This document shows positions 28,511 through 37,118 of a stretch of DNA of 64,000 nt, one piece after another (positions within the stretch are counted from its first letter, which is position 1; the number at the start of each line of letters is the position of its first letter). A program made the position numbers and the translations under genes. The stretch lies in contig NZ_JAKOGG010000016.1 in NCBI RefSeq assembly GCF_022321485.1, positions 1 through 64,000 of the forward strand, written 5' to 3'. This stretch comes from Shewanella electrica. Lineage in GTDB: Bacteria; Pseudomonadota; Gammaproteobacteria; Enterobacterales; Shewanellaceae. The notes below the pieces were generated by a model, which had not been told where the DNA came from, searched no databases, and worked only from the letters and a program-made list of their open reading frames with translations.

Positions 28511-29488
28511 ATGACAGATGCTAGTCAGTTGCGTCAGTGGGGGCGCAAAGTTATCGACATCGAAAAACAGGCGCTCGATCACCTGTATCAATTTGTTGAT
28601 TCCACCGAGTTTGCTCAAGCTTGCCAGATGATACTGGATTGCTCGGGTAAAGTTATCGTCATGGGGATGGGGAAATCAGGCCATATCGGTAACAAGATCT
28701 CTGCCACACTGTCCAGCACAGGCACGCCAGCATTCTTTGTTCATCCAGGCGAAGCAAGTCACGGTGACCTCGGCGTATTAAGCCCCAACGATATCGTGCT
28801 GACCATATCTAACTCGGGAGAGTCGCACGAAATTCTCACGCTCATCCCCGTGATCAAACGCCAAGGTATTCCAGTGATAGCCATGACTGGCAACCCCGAA
28901 TCAACCATGGCTAAGCACTCGCAACTGCATCTGTGTATCCATGTTGAAGAGGAAGCCTGTCCATTAGGTTTGGCACCCACCTCAAGCACCACCGCAACAT
29001 TAGTGATGGGTGATGCACTGGCGATTGCACTATTGCAAGCCAAAGGCTTCACCAAAGACGACTTTGCCATGTCTCATCCCGGTGGCGCACTGGGTCGCAA
29101 ACTGCTGCTGAAAGTCAGCGATATCATGCATAAAGGTGAAGATACGCCGATTGTGCGTGACAACATCACCATTACCGAGGCCTTGTATGAGATCTCGCGT
29201 AAAGGCTTGGGGATGACCGCCATTGTCAACGCCGACAATCTGTTGGTCGGTATCTTCACCGATGGTGACTTACGCCGAGTGATTGATGCTGACGTTAACC
29301 TGCGCCAAACCTGCATTGCCGATGTCATGACCCGTAACTGCACCACAGTGAGTGAAAATATTCTGGCGGCTGAAGCACTGAAAGTGATGGATGACCGCAA
29401 TATCAACGGCTTGATTGTAGTCGATAAACAACGGCAGCCCATTGGCGCCCTCAACATGCTCGATTTAGTGAACGCGGGGGTAATGTGA
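28511..29488 (+). CDS. kdsD: D-arabinose-5-phosphate isomerase
   Basis: A 325-residue enzyme converting ribulose-5-phosphate to arabinose-5-phosphate, the first step of Kdo synthesis. An N-terminal SIS domain (about 40-175) contains MGMGKSGHIGNKISATLSST and HPGEASHGDLG. Two CBS domains follow (about 205-325). The GTG start of kdsC overlaps the last codon by 4 bases. It heads the rightward LPS-transport and rpoN gene series. Confidence 0.95.
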   Translation: MTDASQLRQWGRKVIDIEKQALDHLYQFVDSTEFAQACQMILDCSGKVIVMGMGKSGHIGNKISATLSSTGTPAFFVHPGEASHGDLGVLSPNDIVLTISNSGESHEILTLIPVIKRQGIPVIAMTGNPESTMAKHSQLHLCIHVEEEACPLGLAPTSSTTATLVMGDALAIALLQAKGFTKDDFAMSHPGGALGRKLLLKVSDIMHKGEDTPIVRDNITITEALYEISRKGLGMTAIVNADNLLVGIFTDGDLRRVIDADVNLRQTCIADVMTRNCTTVSENILAAEALKVMDDRNINGLIVVDKQRQPIGALNMLDLVNAGVM

Positions 29489-30039
29489 GCCAATATCAAA
29501 CGTTCTATGGCGAAGTTAGTGACGCCACATGGCATAAAGCACAGCAGATTAAACTGCTTATTTGCGATGTCGATGGCGTGTTTTCCGATGGCCGCATCTA
29601 TATGGGCAATGACGGCGAAGAACTAAAAGCTTTTCATACCCGCGATGGTTATGGCGTTAAAGCGCTGTTATCAAGCAACATCCAAGTGGCGGTGATCACG
29701 GGTCGCCAGTCTAACATTGTTGAACGCCGCATGACTGCGTTGGGAATTACTCATATTTACCAAGGGATTGATGACAAGCTAGTGCCTTTTCGGCGCCTGC
29801 TGGAAACCTATCAACTGACACCAGAGCAAGTGGCTTATATTGGTGATGACATGGTAGATCTGCCTGTGATGCAGCAAGTTGGCTTAGGCGTTTGCGTCGC
29901 CGATGGTCACCCAGCAGTAAAACAGCAAGCGGATTTTGTCACATCCATCAACGGTGGTTATGGCGCCGTACGCGAACTCGCTGACCTATTATTATTGAGT
30001 CAAAATCTATTGCAGCAAGCCCACGGAATGAGTGTATGA
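29485..30039 (+). CDS. kdsC: Kdo-8-phosphate phosphatase
   Basis: A 184-residue HAD-superfamily phosphatase that releases phosphate from Kdo-8-P. The nucleophile motif is CDVDGVFSDGRIY (DxDG), followed by FHTRDGYGVKAL, ITGRQS and the acidic GDDMVDLPVM. The GTG start overlaps kdsD (GTGA) and the 3' end overlaps lptC by 4 bases. Confidence 0.95.
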   Translation: MSQYQTFYGEVSDATWHKAQQIKLLICDVDGVFSDGRIYMGNDGEELKAFHTRDGYGVKALLSSNIQVAVITGRQSNIVERRMTALGITHIYQGIDDKLVPFRRLLETYQLTPEQVAYIGDDMVDLPVMQQVGLGVCVADGHPAVKQQADFVTSINGGYGAVRELADLLLLSQNLLQQAHGMSV

Positions 30040-30596
30040 ATCGAGTCACCATCGCCATCATTGCATTTTTCACCGCCGCGCTGGTGCTGTACTGGCAAGT
30101 GCAGAGTAAACGTAATACGCAACTGCCTCGAGTTGTTAGCACCGAAGAACGCCCCGACTACACCGCATCTGATCTAAAAAGTGTCAGCTTTGATGAAAAT
30201 GGCAAAATGGCAACTCGTGTATCCGCTAAGCATATGGCACATTATGCCAAAGATGATGTCACACTGTTTACCGAACCTGTGTATCACATCTTCTCCAATA
30301 ACAATAAAGCTGAGTGGAAAATGACCGCGGTTGAAGGGCGTCTAAACCGCACAGATCATAAGGTGGTGTTGCAAAAAGATGTTATCATCGACGCCATTAC
30401 CCCAGATGACCCGATCCAGTCGTTATCCACCAAGTATCTTGAGCTTGATCTAACGACGATGATCATGACTTCCAAAGAACAGATCGAAATTACTGGAAGC
30501 GGGTTTTATACATCAGGCATTGGGCTTTATGCCGATTTAAACGCCCAACAAGTGAAACTGTTGAGCGACATTAAAGGTACCTATGAGAGTAAATAA
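30036..30596 (+). CDS. lptC: LptC, LPS transport protein of the inner membrane
   Basis: A 186-residue bitopic protein. One N-terminal membrane helix (about 5-22) is followed by a periplasmic beta-jellyroll that takes LPS from LptBFG to LptA. Strand motifs include RVSAKHMAHYAKDDVTLF and VDIS-like repeats typical of the OstA fold. It overlaps kdsC by 4 bases and lptA by 14 bases, so the block is translationally coupled. Confidence 0.93.
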   Translation: MNRVTIAIIAFFTAALVLYWQVQSKRNTQLPRVVSTEERPDYTASDLKSVSFDENGKMATRVSAKHMAHYAKDDVTLFTEPVYHIFSNNNKAEWKMTAVEGRLNRTDHKVVLQKDVIIDAITPDDPIQSLSTKYLELDLTTMIMTSKEQIEITGSGFYTSGIGLYADLNAQQVKLLSDIKGTYESK

Positions 30597-31119
30597 ATTT
30601 TTTCTGGCAGCCCTCCTCGGCACCACCTGTTTTATGACCACCGCAGCAGAAATCAATCTGCAGCAAGAAGTGAAAATTGCAGCCAAAAATTGGTTTGCCG
30701 ATATTAAAAATCGACGCGTGGTATATGAGGGGCCAGTATTGGTGACTCAGGGACAACTGCGCCTTAACGCCGATGAGCTGAGCGCCTCTTCGCCATCTAA
30801 AGAAGAAGACCGTATTTTGATTGCCAAAGGCAAACCCGCGACTTTCAAACAAAAACAGGAAGATGGCACTGTTACCACGGCAAGCGCGCAAGAGATCCAC
30901 TTTAATATCAACCAACGCCTGCTGACCCTGATCGGCACCGCCAAAGTTGAGCAAAATGGCAGCATGAACTCCGCGGACAAAATCGTTTACGACCTGAACA
31001 AGCAACAATATCGTGCCTTCAGTAACGAAAACGAACAGGTAACCACAGTGATCCGCCCTGACAACTTGCCAAAACAGCCAGCCCCTAAGAAACAAGATGC
31101 TGATCCGGAGCAGCCATGA
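30583..31119 (+). CDS. lptA: LptA, periplasmic LPS bridge protein
   Basis: A 178-residue precursor with an N-terminal signal peptide (about 22 residues, ending TTAAE). The OstA-type jellyroll contains [30 protein letters not shown] and [17 protein letters not shown]. It polymerises into the periplasmic bridge between LptC and LptD. The C-terminus is a Lys/Pro-rich tail. The gene overlaps lptC, and its stop overlaps the lptB start (ATGA). Confidence 0.94.
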   Translation: MRVNKFFLAALLGTTCFMTTAAEINLQQEVKIAAKNWFADIKNRRVVYEGPVLVTQGQLRLNADELSASSPSKEEDRILIAKGKPATFKQKQEDGTVTTASAQEIHFNINQRLLTLIGTAKVEQNGSMNSADKIVYDLNKQQYRAFSNENEQVTTVIRPDNLPKQPAPKKQDADPEQP

Positions 31120-31844
31120 CCAACGTTTTAAAAGCCCAAAATCTCGCCAAGAGCTATAAAAAACGTACCGTCGTCAAAGATGTCAGTCTGCAAGTAAACA
31201 CTGGCCAAATTGTTGGCTTACTCGGCCCCAATGGTGCTGGAAAAACCACCACCTTTTACATGGTGGTAGGACTCGTTCAAAGTGAACGCGGTAAAATCTT
31301 CATCGACGATGATGAGTTGACCTTAGATCCGATGCACCTGCGCGCCCGCAAAGGTATTGGTTATCTGCCGCAAGAAGCCAGTATTTTCCGTAAGCTATCG
31401 GTACGCGATAACATCATGGCTGTGCTACAAGTACGCAAAGATGTCAACTCACAACAGCGTGAAGAGATCCTCGAACAACTGTTGGAAGAGTTTCATATCA
31501 CCCATATTCGCGACAGCTTAGGTATGGCGCTATCGGGGGGGGAACGACGCCGAGTTGAGATCGCCCGCGCCTTGGCTGCCAACCCTAAGTTTATCTTGCT
31601 GGATGAGCCATTTGCTGGGGTAGACCCAATCTCAGTTATCGATATCAAAAAAATTATCGAACAGTTGAAATCTCGGGGATTGGGCGTGTTGATCACCGAC
31701 CACAACGTGCGCGAAACGCTTGATGTATGTGAACATGCTTATATTGTTAGCCATGGCGAACTGATTGCCGAAGGTACCCCTGCTGAGATCCTCGACAATC
31801 AACAAGTAAGGGCAGTGTACTTAGGGGAACAATTCAGGCTATAG
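31116..31844 (+). CDS. lptB: LptB, ATPase of the LPS exporter
   Basis: A 242-residue ABC ATPase powering LPS extraction with LptFG. Walker A is [13 protein letters not shown], the signature is [15 protein letters not shown], Walker B is [13 protein letters not shown], and the switch His is in [10 protein letters not shown]. Length is canonical. It overlaps lptA by 4 bases, with 89 bases before rpoN. Confidence 0.97.
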   Translation: MTNVLKAQNLAKSYKKRTVVKDVSLQVNTGQIVGLLGPNGAGKTTTFYMVVGLVQSERGKIFIDDDELTLDPMHLRARKGIGYLPQEASIFRKLSVRDNIMAVLQVRKDVNSQQREEILEQLLEEFHITHIRDSLGMALSGGERRRVEIARALAANPKFILLDEPFAGVDPISVIDIKKIIEQLKSRGLGVLITDHNVRETLDVCEHAYIVSHGELIAEGTPAEILDNQQVRAVYLGEQFRL

Positions 31845-31933
31845 TAGGCGCCGGGGAGCAAAAACATTTTGTAAAACAATCAGCTCTGTTGGACTGTTTA
31901 CAATAAGTATCAATTTTAGGGACAAGCGGTTAC

Positions 31934-33424
31934 ATGAAAGCGTCACTTCAGCTCAAGCTGGGTCAGCAACTCACCATGACACCTCAATTACAGCAAGCCA
32001 TTCGTTTGCTGCAGTTGTCGTCCCTAGAATTACAGCAAGAAATTCAGCAAGCGCTGGATGCCAACCCGATGTTGGAAGTCGCCGAAGATAGCGATTCTCT
32101 CGACGATAACCAGCACGACGAACAAACGTCATCAAATAACAACGATAGCGACGATGATGGCCAGCATGAGCATGACGAGCAACCAGACAGTTCATCACTA
32201 GAAACCAGCGATGCACTCAACAGCCAAGAGCTGCCTGAAGAATTGCCAATGGATACCACGTGGGATGAAGTGTTTACCGCCGCCCCCACCTCCAGCTCTG
32301 GCGCTATGCGCGACGATGATATGCCATTTCAAGGTGAAACCAGCGAAGGGCTGCATGAACACCTAGAGTGGCAGAAAAACCTCACGCCATTTTCTGAAAC
32401 CGATGAAGCCATTGCCACCGCGATTATCGAAGCGATTGACGAGCGTGGTTATCTAACCCAATCGGTCGAAGAGATTGTAGAGGCCCTTGGCATCGATGAT
32501 CTCGAAGTTGATGAAGTAGAAGCGGTTCTCAAACGAGTCCAACACTTTGATCCGCTTGGAGTGGCAGCGCGCGATCTGCGAGAATGTTTGCTCATCCAGT
32601 TAGCCCAATTTGCCCAAGACACTGAGCATCTGGCCAATGCCAAAATGCTGATTGGTGAATATCTCGACCTGATCGCCGCCAAAGATTACCGCACGCTAAT
32701 GCGCAAAACCCGCCTCAAAGAGGATGAATTGCGTGATGCTATCAACTTGATCCAAACGCTAAATCCACGCCCGGGGTTATTGATCCAAGAAGCCGATGAA
32801 GAGTATGTGATCCCTGATGTCTCAGTGTGGAAGAAAAACGGCCGCTGGGTAGTAGAACTCAACCCAGATTGCATGCCCAAGCTGAGTATTAACCAGCAGT
32901 ACGCCACCATGGTGCGCAGTGTGCGCAGCCAATCCGATAGCCAGTTTATTCGTGGTCATCTGCAAGAAGCTAAATGGTTTATTAAAAGCTTAGAAAGCCG
33001 TAACGATACGCTGCTCAAAGTCGCCAACTGTATCGTACAATTCCAGCAAGGTTTCTTTGAATATGGCGAAGAAGCCATGAAACCTATGGTATTGAATGAC
33101 ATTGCAGAAGCGGTAGAGATGCACGAATCAACCATCTCCCGCGTGACTACGCAAAAGTACATGCACACGCCGCGTGGCATTTTTGAACTGAAGTATTTCT
33201 TCTCCAGTCACGTAGGCACTGATGATGGTGGCGAATGCTCATCAACCGCCATTCGCGCTTTCATTAAAAAACTGGTGGCCGCTGAGAATCCTAAAAAACC
33301 TCTCAGCGACAGCAAAATGGCACAACTCCTTGCAGAGCAAGGTATTAATGTCGCTCGCCGCACCATCGCCAAGTACCGCGAAGCGATGCTTATCCCACCG
33401 TCCAACCAACGTAAAAGCCTATAA
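31934..33424 (+). CDS. rpoN: RNA polymerase sigma-54 factor
   Basis: A 496-residue sigma factor recognising GG/GC (-24/-12) promoters. The Gln-rich region I is [19 protein letters not shown]. An acidic region II follows (about 50-110, many D/E/S). The RpoN box [10 protein letters not shown] near the C-terminus contacts the -24 element. It is followed after 25 bases by hpf, the standard order. The 89-bp gap upstream may hold its own promoter. Confidence 0.98.
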   Translation: MKASLQLKLGQQLTMTPQLQQAIRLLQLSSLELQQEIQQALDANPMLEVAEDSDSLDDNQHDEQTSSNNNDSDDDGQHEHDEQPDSSSLETSDALNSQELPEELPMDTTWDEVFTAAPTSSSGAMRDDDMPFQGETSEGLHEHLEWQKNLTPFSETDEAIATAIIEAIDERGYLTQSVEEIVEALGIDDLEVDEVEAVLKRVQHFDPLGVAARDLRECLLIQLAQFAQDTEHLANAKMLIGEYLDLIAAKDYRTLMRKTRLKEDELRDAINLIQTLNPRPGLLIQEADEEYVIPDVSVWKKNGRWVVELNPDCMPKLSINQQYATMVRSVRSQSDSQFIRGHLQEAKWFIKSLESRNDTLLKVANCIVQFQQGFFEYGEEAMKPMVLNDIAEAVEMHESTISRVTTQKYMHTPRGIFELKYFFSSHVGTDDGGECSSTAIRAFIKKLVAAENPKKPLSDSKMAQLLAEQGINVARRTIAKYREAMLIPPSNQRKSL

Positions 33425-33449
33425 TCTACGGGCCTAGCGAGGAAAGTCG

Positions 33450-33746
33450 ATGCCTGCCTACACCGGGTTTTATGCACTCGCTAGCGTCGATTCATTGCGC
33501 GACTACAGCTGCGCATTGCTCGCAAAACTTGAACGCTATTTCGAACAGATCAATAATGTCGTCATCATGCTGCTTGTTGAAAAATCACTATTTACTGCAA
33601 AAGCTCAGCGCCGCTTAATCTGTGGCCAAGTGATGGCAGAAATTCAACATGACGACATGTACGCCACCATTGACTCCCAAGCGATTATGCTTGAAAGTCA
33701 GGTTCTCAAACTCAAAAAGCTGACTAATATTAACGATGGAACTTAG
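33450..33746 (+). CDS. hpf: Ribosome hibernation promoting factor (divergent)
   Basis: A 98-residue short HPF homologue. It normally binds the 30S decoding region and promotes 100S dimers in stationary phase. The conserved core is recognisable: SLRDYSCALLAKLERYF, INNVVIMLLVEK and DDMYATIDSQA. The N-terminal strand (MPAYTGFYALASV) does not resemble the usual MQINLTGHHVE-type start, so the protein is divergent. A GAGGAAAG ribosome site precedes the ATG. Its end overlaps ptsN by 11 bases. Confidence 0.85.
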   Translation: MPAYTGFYALASVDSLRDYSCALLAKLERYFEQINNVVIMLLVEKSLFTAKAQRRLICGQVMAEIQHDDMYATIDSQAIMLESQVLKLKKLTNINDGT

Positions 33747-34179
33747 TACCATCCTGCGGCCGGAATGTACCACCTGTGCCACTCCGGGCAGTAAGAAAAA
33801 GGTACTGGAGCTCATCAGCGATCTCGCAGCAGCCCAGTATCCCAACCTATCTTCTCAAGCCATTTTCGAAAGTCTGTTGGCGCGGGAACGCATGGGTAGT
33901 ACAGGAATTGGCAATGGCATCGCCATTCCCCACGGACGTCTCGAAAACATCGATACCCCCGTGGCCGTATTGATCAAATGCGATGAGGCCATTGCATTCG
34001 ATGCCATTGATAATCAACCCGTTGATATTCTGTTTGCGCTGATCGTACCTGCCGACCAATGTCAGCAGCATCTCAGCACGCTTTCAGCCATGGCTGAAAA
34101 GCTCAGTGACAAGCAGATCCTCAAACAGCTGCGTAAAGCCGCTGACGAACATGAACTCTATCAGGTGATCACGGCATGA
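33736..34179 (+). CDS. ptsN: PTS nitrogen-regulatory IIA protein
   Basis: A 147-residue EIIA(Ntr), the terminal phospho-acceptor of the nitrogen PTS. The active-site His lies in [10 protein letters not shown] (about His69). It overlaps hpf by 11 bases and rapZ by 4 bases, which implies coupled translation. Unphosphorylated EIIA(Ntr) regulates potassium transport and other targets in enterobacteria. Confidence 0.95.
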   Translation: MELSTILRPECTTCATPGSKKKVLELISDLAAAQYPNLSSQAIFESLLARERMGSTGIGNGIAIPHGRLENIDTPVAVLIKCDEAIAFDAIDNQPVDILFALIVPADQCQQHLSTLSAMAEKLSDKQILKQLRKAADEHELYQVITA

Positions 34180-35033
34180 AGTTAGCCATAGTTTCCGGCC
34201 GCTCAGGTTCAGGCAAATCCGTTGCACTGAGAGTGCTGGAAGATATGGGCTATTATTGCGTCGACAATCTGCCATTGCAGATGATCGGCGCGCTGCTGGA
34301 AAACCTGCGCGGCAGCAATGAGTTGGTCGCCATCAGTGTTGATGTTCGTAACCTGCCAAATCAAGATAAACTGCTCGAAAGTCAACTTGCGAAACTGCCA
34401 GAAAATACCGAGGTGATCAGTTTTTTCCTCAACGCTTCGGATAAAGTGTTGCTCAAACGCTACAGTGAGACACGTAGGCTACATCCGCTCTCCAAGGAAA
34501 ATATCACTCTCAAAGAAGCCATTGACGAGGAAGGTAAACGGCTAGAGCCGATTTCTCGGTTAATGGACCATTACCTCGACACCTCTAACCTCAATATTTA
34601 CGAATTGAGCGATATGGTGCGAGAGATTTTGCTGGGAACGGCCTCCAAAGAGCTAGTGATCAATGTCGAGTCCTTTGGTTTTAAACATGGTTTACCGGCA
34701 GAAGCCGATTTCGTATTTGATGTAAGGTTTCTCCCCAATCCTCATTGGGAAGTGGCCTTGCGGCCGTATACCGGTCTAGATGAACCAGTACAGGAATTTC
34801 TGTCACGTCAACCATTGGTCAACAAACTGATCTGGCAGATAGAAAACCTCATAGAAACCTGGTTACCTCACCTAGAACGTAACAACCGCAGTTATTTGAC
34901 CATCGCCATCGGCTGCACTGGTGGACAACACCGCTCAGTATACGTTGCCGAACAGTTGGCACAGCGCTTTAGTCATGGTAAATATCGCGTTCAAGCGAAG
35001 CACAGAGAGCTGCAACGTGACCCAAAAAATTGA
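34176..35033 (+). CDS. rapZ: RNase adapter protein RapZ
   Basis: A 285-residue protein with Walker [13 protein letters not shown] at the N-terminus. The C-terminal domain has the conserved [18 protein letters not shown]. In enterobacteria RapZ delivers the sRNA GlmZ to RNase E and senses glucosamine-6-phosphate. It overlaps ptsN by 4 bases, and its last 17 bases overlap npr. Confidence 0.95.
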   Translation: MKLAIVSGRSGSGKSVALRVLEDMGYYCVDNLPLQMIGALLENLRGSNELVAISVDVRNLPNQDKLLESQLAKLPENTEVISFFLNASDKVLLKRYSETRRLHPLSKENITLKEAIDEEGKRLEPISRLMDHYLDTSNLNIYELSDMVREILLGTASKELVINVESFGFKHGLPAEADFVFDVRFLPNPHWEVALRPYTGLDEPVQEFLSRQPLVNKLIWQIENLIETWLPHLERNNRSYLTIAIGCTGGQHRSVYVAEQLAQRFSHGKYRVQAKHRELQRDPKN

Positions 35034-35295
35034 GCGCGAAGTTACCATCATTAACAAACTGGGGCTGCATGCCCGCGCGGCAACCAAACTCGCGATGCTG
35101 GCCAACGCATTCGACGCTAACGTCACCATTGTTCAGGGCAGTAAAAAAGCCTCGGCAGGGAGTGTATTAGGGTTGTTAATGTTAGAAACCGGCATGGGCA
35201 AAACGATTAAGTTAGTTGCCGAAGGCGCCGAAGCAGAAGCGGCATTAGATGCCATTTGTGAATTGGTTAACGCCCGCTTCGATGAAGCTACTTGA
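35017..35295 (+). CDS. ptsO: Phosphocarrier protein NPr
   Basis: A 92-residue HPr-like carrier of the nitrogen PTS that passes phosphate to EIIA(Ntr). The His-P site is in [14 protein letters not shown] and the second conserved segment is [15 protein letters not shown]. The frame is open far upstream inside rapZ. The GTG at 35017 is chosen because it gives the family N-terminus and has AGAGAG about 7-12 bases upstream. It is the last gene of the rpoN series. Confidence 0.93.
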   Translation: MTQKIEREVTIINKLGLHARAATKLAMLANAFDANVTIVQGSKKASAGSVLGLLMLETGMGKTIKLVAEGAEAEAALDAICELVNARFDEAT

Positions 35296-35313
35296 GCCTC
35301 ATTAAATAGCATT

Positions 35314-35346
35314 GAGATTGGACTCACCCTTGGTCAGTCCAATCTC
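35314..35346. terminator. Hairpin between ptsO and the convergent lipoprotein gene
   Basis: A perfect 11-bp inverted repeat GAGATTGGACT/AGTCCAATCTC with a 11-base loop lies in the 63-bp gap between convergent genes. No T-run follows on either strand, so it is terminator-like rather than a classical intrinsic terminator. Confidence 0.5.
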
Positions 35347-35358
35347 ACAAAGCGATGA

Positions 35359-36021
35359 TTATTGTAATGGCGTCAGAATAATTTCTACGCGACGGTTCTG
35401 TGCACGACCTTGTTCACTATTGTTCGACGCAATAGGCTGACTTTCGCCGGCCCCCGAGGTCACAACGCGTTGGCCGTTCACCCCTTGTGAAATAAGATAA
35501 CTGCCGACGGCTGACGCCCGCACCTGCGACAAACGCATGTTGTAAGACGCACTGCCAGTGCTATCGGTGTGACCAATAATATTGAGCCTAGTTTTTTGAT
35601 ATTCGTTAACCACTAGCGCCACGCCATCCAACACAGACTGCGCTCTGCCGCTCAGCGATGAACTATCGACGCCAAACGTCAGTTCATTAGGCATATTCAA
35701 GATGATATTGTCACCATTACGAGTAACGCTAACACCGGTAGCATCCAGCTTCTGCCGCAGTTTCGTTTCCTGTACATCCATGTAATAACCGATACCACCG
35801 CCCACAGCAGCACCAGATGCGGCACCAATTAGCGCCCCTTTGCCTCGGTCGTGTTTGCTAGAGGTGGCAACGCCAATTACAGCGCCAGCAACAGCACCAA
35901 TTGCAGCACCAGAGCTCGCCTTTGCCGTTTGATCTTCTTTGGTATATGGATTCACTGTCGTACAACCTGCTGACAATACCGTTATCACTGATACCGCGAG
36001 TAATTTTGTTGAAAAAGCCAC
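35359..36021 (-). CDS. OmpA-family outer-membrane lipoprotein (YiaD-like)
   Basis: A 220-residue precursor. The lipobox LSAGC places the lipidated Cys at about residue 20. A glycine-zipper region follows (about 38-80; GAAIGAVAGAVIGV, GAASGAAVGGGIGYYM). The C-terminal OmpA peptidoglycan-binding domain (about 105-220) carries NIIGHTDSTGSASYNMRLS and NRRVEI. It probably anchors the outer membrane to the wall. It is monocistronic and reads leftwards, away from the 1.2-kb gene-poor region. Confidence 0.9.
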   Translation of the reverse strand: MAFSTKLLAVSVITVLSAGCTTVNPYTKEDQTAKASSGAAIGAVAGAVIGVATSSKHDRGKGALIGAASGAAVGGGIGYYMDVQETKLRQKLDATGVSVTRNGDNIILNMPNELTFGVDSSSLSGRAQSVLDGVALVVNEYQKTRLNIIGHTDSTGSASYNMRLSQVRASAVGSYLISQGVNGQRVVTSGAGESQPIASNNSEQGRAQNRRVEIILTPLQ

Positions 36022-36340
36022 GACACTATCTCCTTTTTTATTGCTTCTAAAGTGTCTGTTAGGACAGCCTAATGTGGAAAGTATATAGGGGACTTAGTCA
36101 CTGACAAATGACTTTCATTAGTTAATCTCGATAGATTCAGTCACCATTCAGTTGATCCGATGACTCCCATATCAGACGACATGAAAGCATGCCAACTCAC
36201 TCGGTTTTGCCCCAGATTAATACCAACAAGTGCACCATTTTGGTTCATCGTGCACATTGATGGTACTAGGTCAAAATCAGCGTTTTTAAACACTTAATCG
36301 TTACTATCTGTTTTTAATGAAAAAAAATTAACACTAAAAA

Positions 36341-36358
36341 TTGGCACACTTCTTACAT
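36341..36358 (+). promoter_or_regulatory. Sigma-54-like promoter
   Basis: TTGGCAC at -24, ten bases after GG, then TTACA in place of TTGCA at -12. Spacing is exact and the -12 element has one mismatch. It lies about 45 bases upstream of a strongly translated 29-codon ORF and reads toward the tandem RNA-like elements. Confidence 0.45.
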
Positions 36359-36397
36359 ATATCAAAAGTGTTAGACCACTTCGGCAAGGAGGAAAGA

Positions 36398-36487
36398 ATG
36401 AAACAGCTATTCGAATTCTTGAAAGATTGTCGGCAGTGTTGGAGTGAGCTTCAACACTTGGGCGTAAGCCAGTGGGATGTTGATTAA
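36398..36487 (+). CDS. Predicted 29-aa peptide with strong ribosome site
   Basis: ATG preceded by AAGGAGGAAAGA, the best ribosome site in the region. The product starts MKQLFEFLKDCRQCW and ends GVSQWDVD. It is amphipathic, with two Cys. I do not recognise it. Size and the MK-LF-L pattern loosely recall small DUF1127-type proteins, without confirmation. It is followed after 38 bases by a second small ORF with its own ribosome site, so it may be a leader peptide or part of a small-protein operon. Confidence 0.45.
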   Translation: MKQLFEFLKDCRQCWSELQHLGVSQWDVD

Positions 36488-36525
36488 TCGCTCTGATGTT
36501 TTGGGCAATGTAACAGGAGACAGAT

Positions 36526-36734
36526 ATGAATGACATTAATATCAAATCTAAAGCGCTAAGCGATATCTCCTTGGGCAAATTACATTTCGATGTTGCACGG
36601 CAATATGGCCTGCCAACCAAAACAATCTTTATGTGGACAGCGGAGCAGAAATCCGCCGCCAATATGCCAGAGCATGGTTTCGCCGCATGGATATCCGCGC
36701 TGAAGCGCTTGGTATCGATGTAGCAACATTTTAG
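36526..36734 (+). pseudogene. Small ORF, probably frameshifted
   Basis: ATG at 36526 follows a GGAG site. In frame 1 the protein begins MNDINIKSKALSDISLG, continues to ARQYGLPTKT and stops at 36723 (65 codons), with a tail that looks random (MPEHGFAAWISALKRLVSM). The frame two bases on is open across the same stretch and gives a protein-like end, AEIRRQYARAWFRRMD then IRAEALGIDVATF, with a stop at 36732-36734, two bases before the first RNA element. The simplest reading is one ancestral gene broken by a frameshift at about 36610-36650. I do not recognise the family. A programmed frameshift or sequencing error is possible. Confidence 0.4.
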
Positions 36735-36735
36735 G

Positions 36736-36831
36736 CAAGATTAAACTAAACCTTGTGTTATCGCCCCCAACGATAGATGAAAGTGTGCTCCCCAAATTCG
36801 CGCTTCTCTACGTTTAATCTTGTCATTTTTA
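36736..36831 (+). ncRNA. C-loop RNA element 1
   Basis: Outer stem CAAGATTAAAC (36736-36746) pairs perfectly with GTTTAATCTTG (36812-36822) and is followed by TCATTTTTATA. Inside, TATCG (36759-36763) pairs with CGATA (36771-36775) around the loop CCCCCAA. It matches elements 2 and 3 in the inner hairpin and overall layout but not in outer-stem sequence. Confidence 0.5.
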
Positions 36832-36861
36832 TACGCTGTCTTCGGTAGGACACTGAGACAA

Positions 36862-36886
36862 GGTTGAGCAGCAATATTGCTTAACC
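36862..36886 (+). other. Spacer hairpin between C-loop elements 1 and 2
   Basis: GGTTGAGCA (36862-36870) pairs with TGCTTAACC (36878-36886) with one G-U pair, followed by AGTTTTA. It may be a processing or termination site. Confidence 0.4.
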
Positions 36887-36893
36887 AGTTTTA

Positions 36894-36997
36894 CGACTTG
36901 GGTGGGCTGAACTCTGTTATCGCCCCCAACGATAGAAAATGTGCTAACAATAATAACAATGCGCTACTTCTAAGTTCACTTAAGTCGGTTTTTATTT
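36894..36997 (+). ncRNA. C-loop RNA element 2
   Basis: Outer stem CGACTT (36894-36899) with AAGTCG (36982-36987), then TGAACT (36908-36913) with AGTTCA (36973-36978), followed by GTTTTTATTT. The inner hairpin is TATCG (36918-36922)/CGATA (36930-36934) with loop CCCCCAA. After it comes AACAATAATAACAATG, an ARN-type repeat like those bound by Hfq's distal face. GGTGGGC upstream of the hairpin is shared with element 3. Confidence 0.5.
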
Positions 36998-37063
36998 AAA
37001 GGAATATACATACGGTGATGAGGAAGTTACCGATAACAAGGAAGCAAGAAAGGAAGGAAAAGC

Positions 37064-37110
37064 AGCAGATCACATGCTAGGCAAAGATTAACAATAAAAA
37101 GTGATCTGCT
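37064..37110 (+). other. 10-bp perfect inverted repeat between elements 2 and 3
   Basis: AGCAGATCAC (37064-37073) and GTGATCTGCT (37101-37110) enclose a 27-base AT-rich loop. It is preceded by a purine-rich run with several AGGA motifs but no ORF with a usable start beyond a doubtful 20-codon frame (ATG at 37018). Confidence 0.5.
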
Positions 37111-37118
37111 GAAGTTTC

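Noticed and set aside
36380-37075. CsrB-type RNA because of many GGA motifs
   Set aside because: The GGA motifs lie in ribosome sites and a purine run, not repeatedly in hairpin loops.
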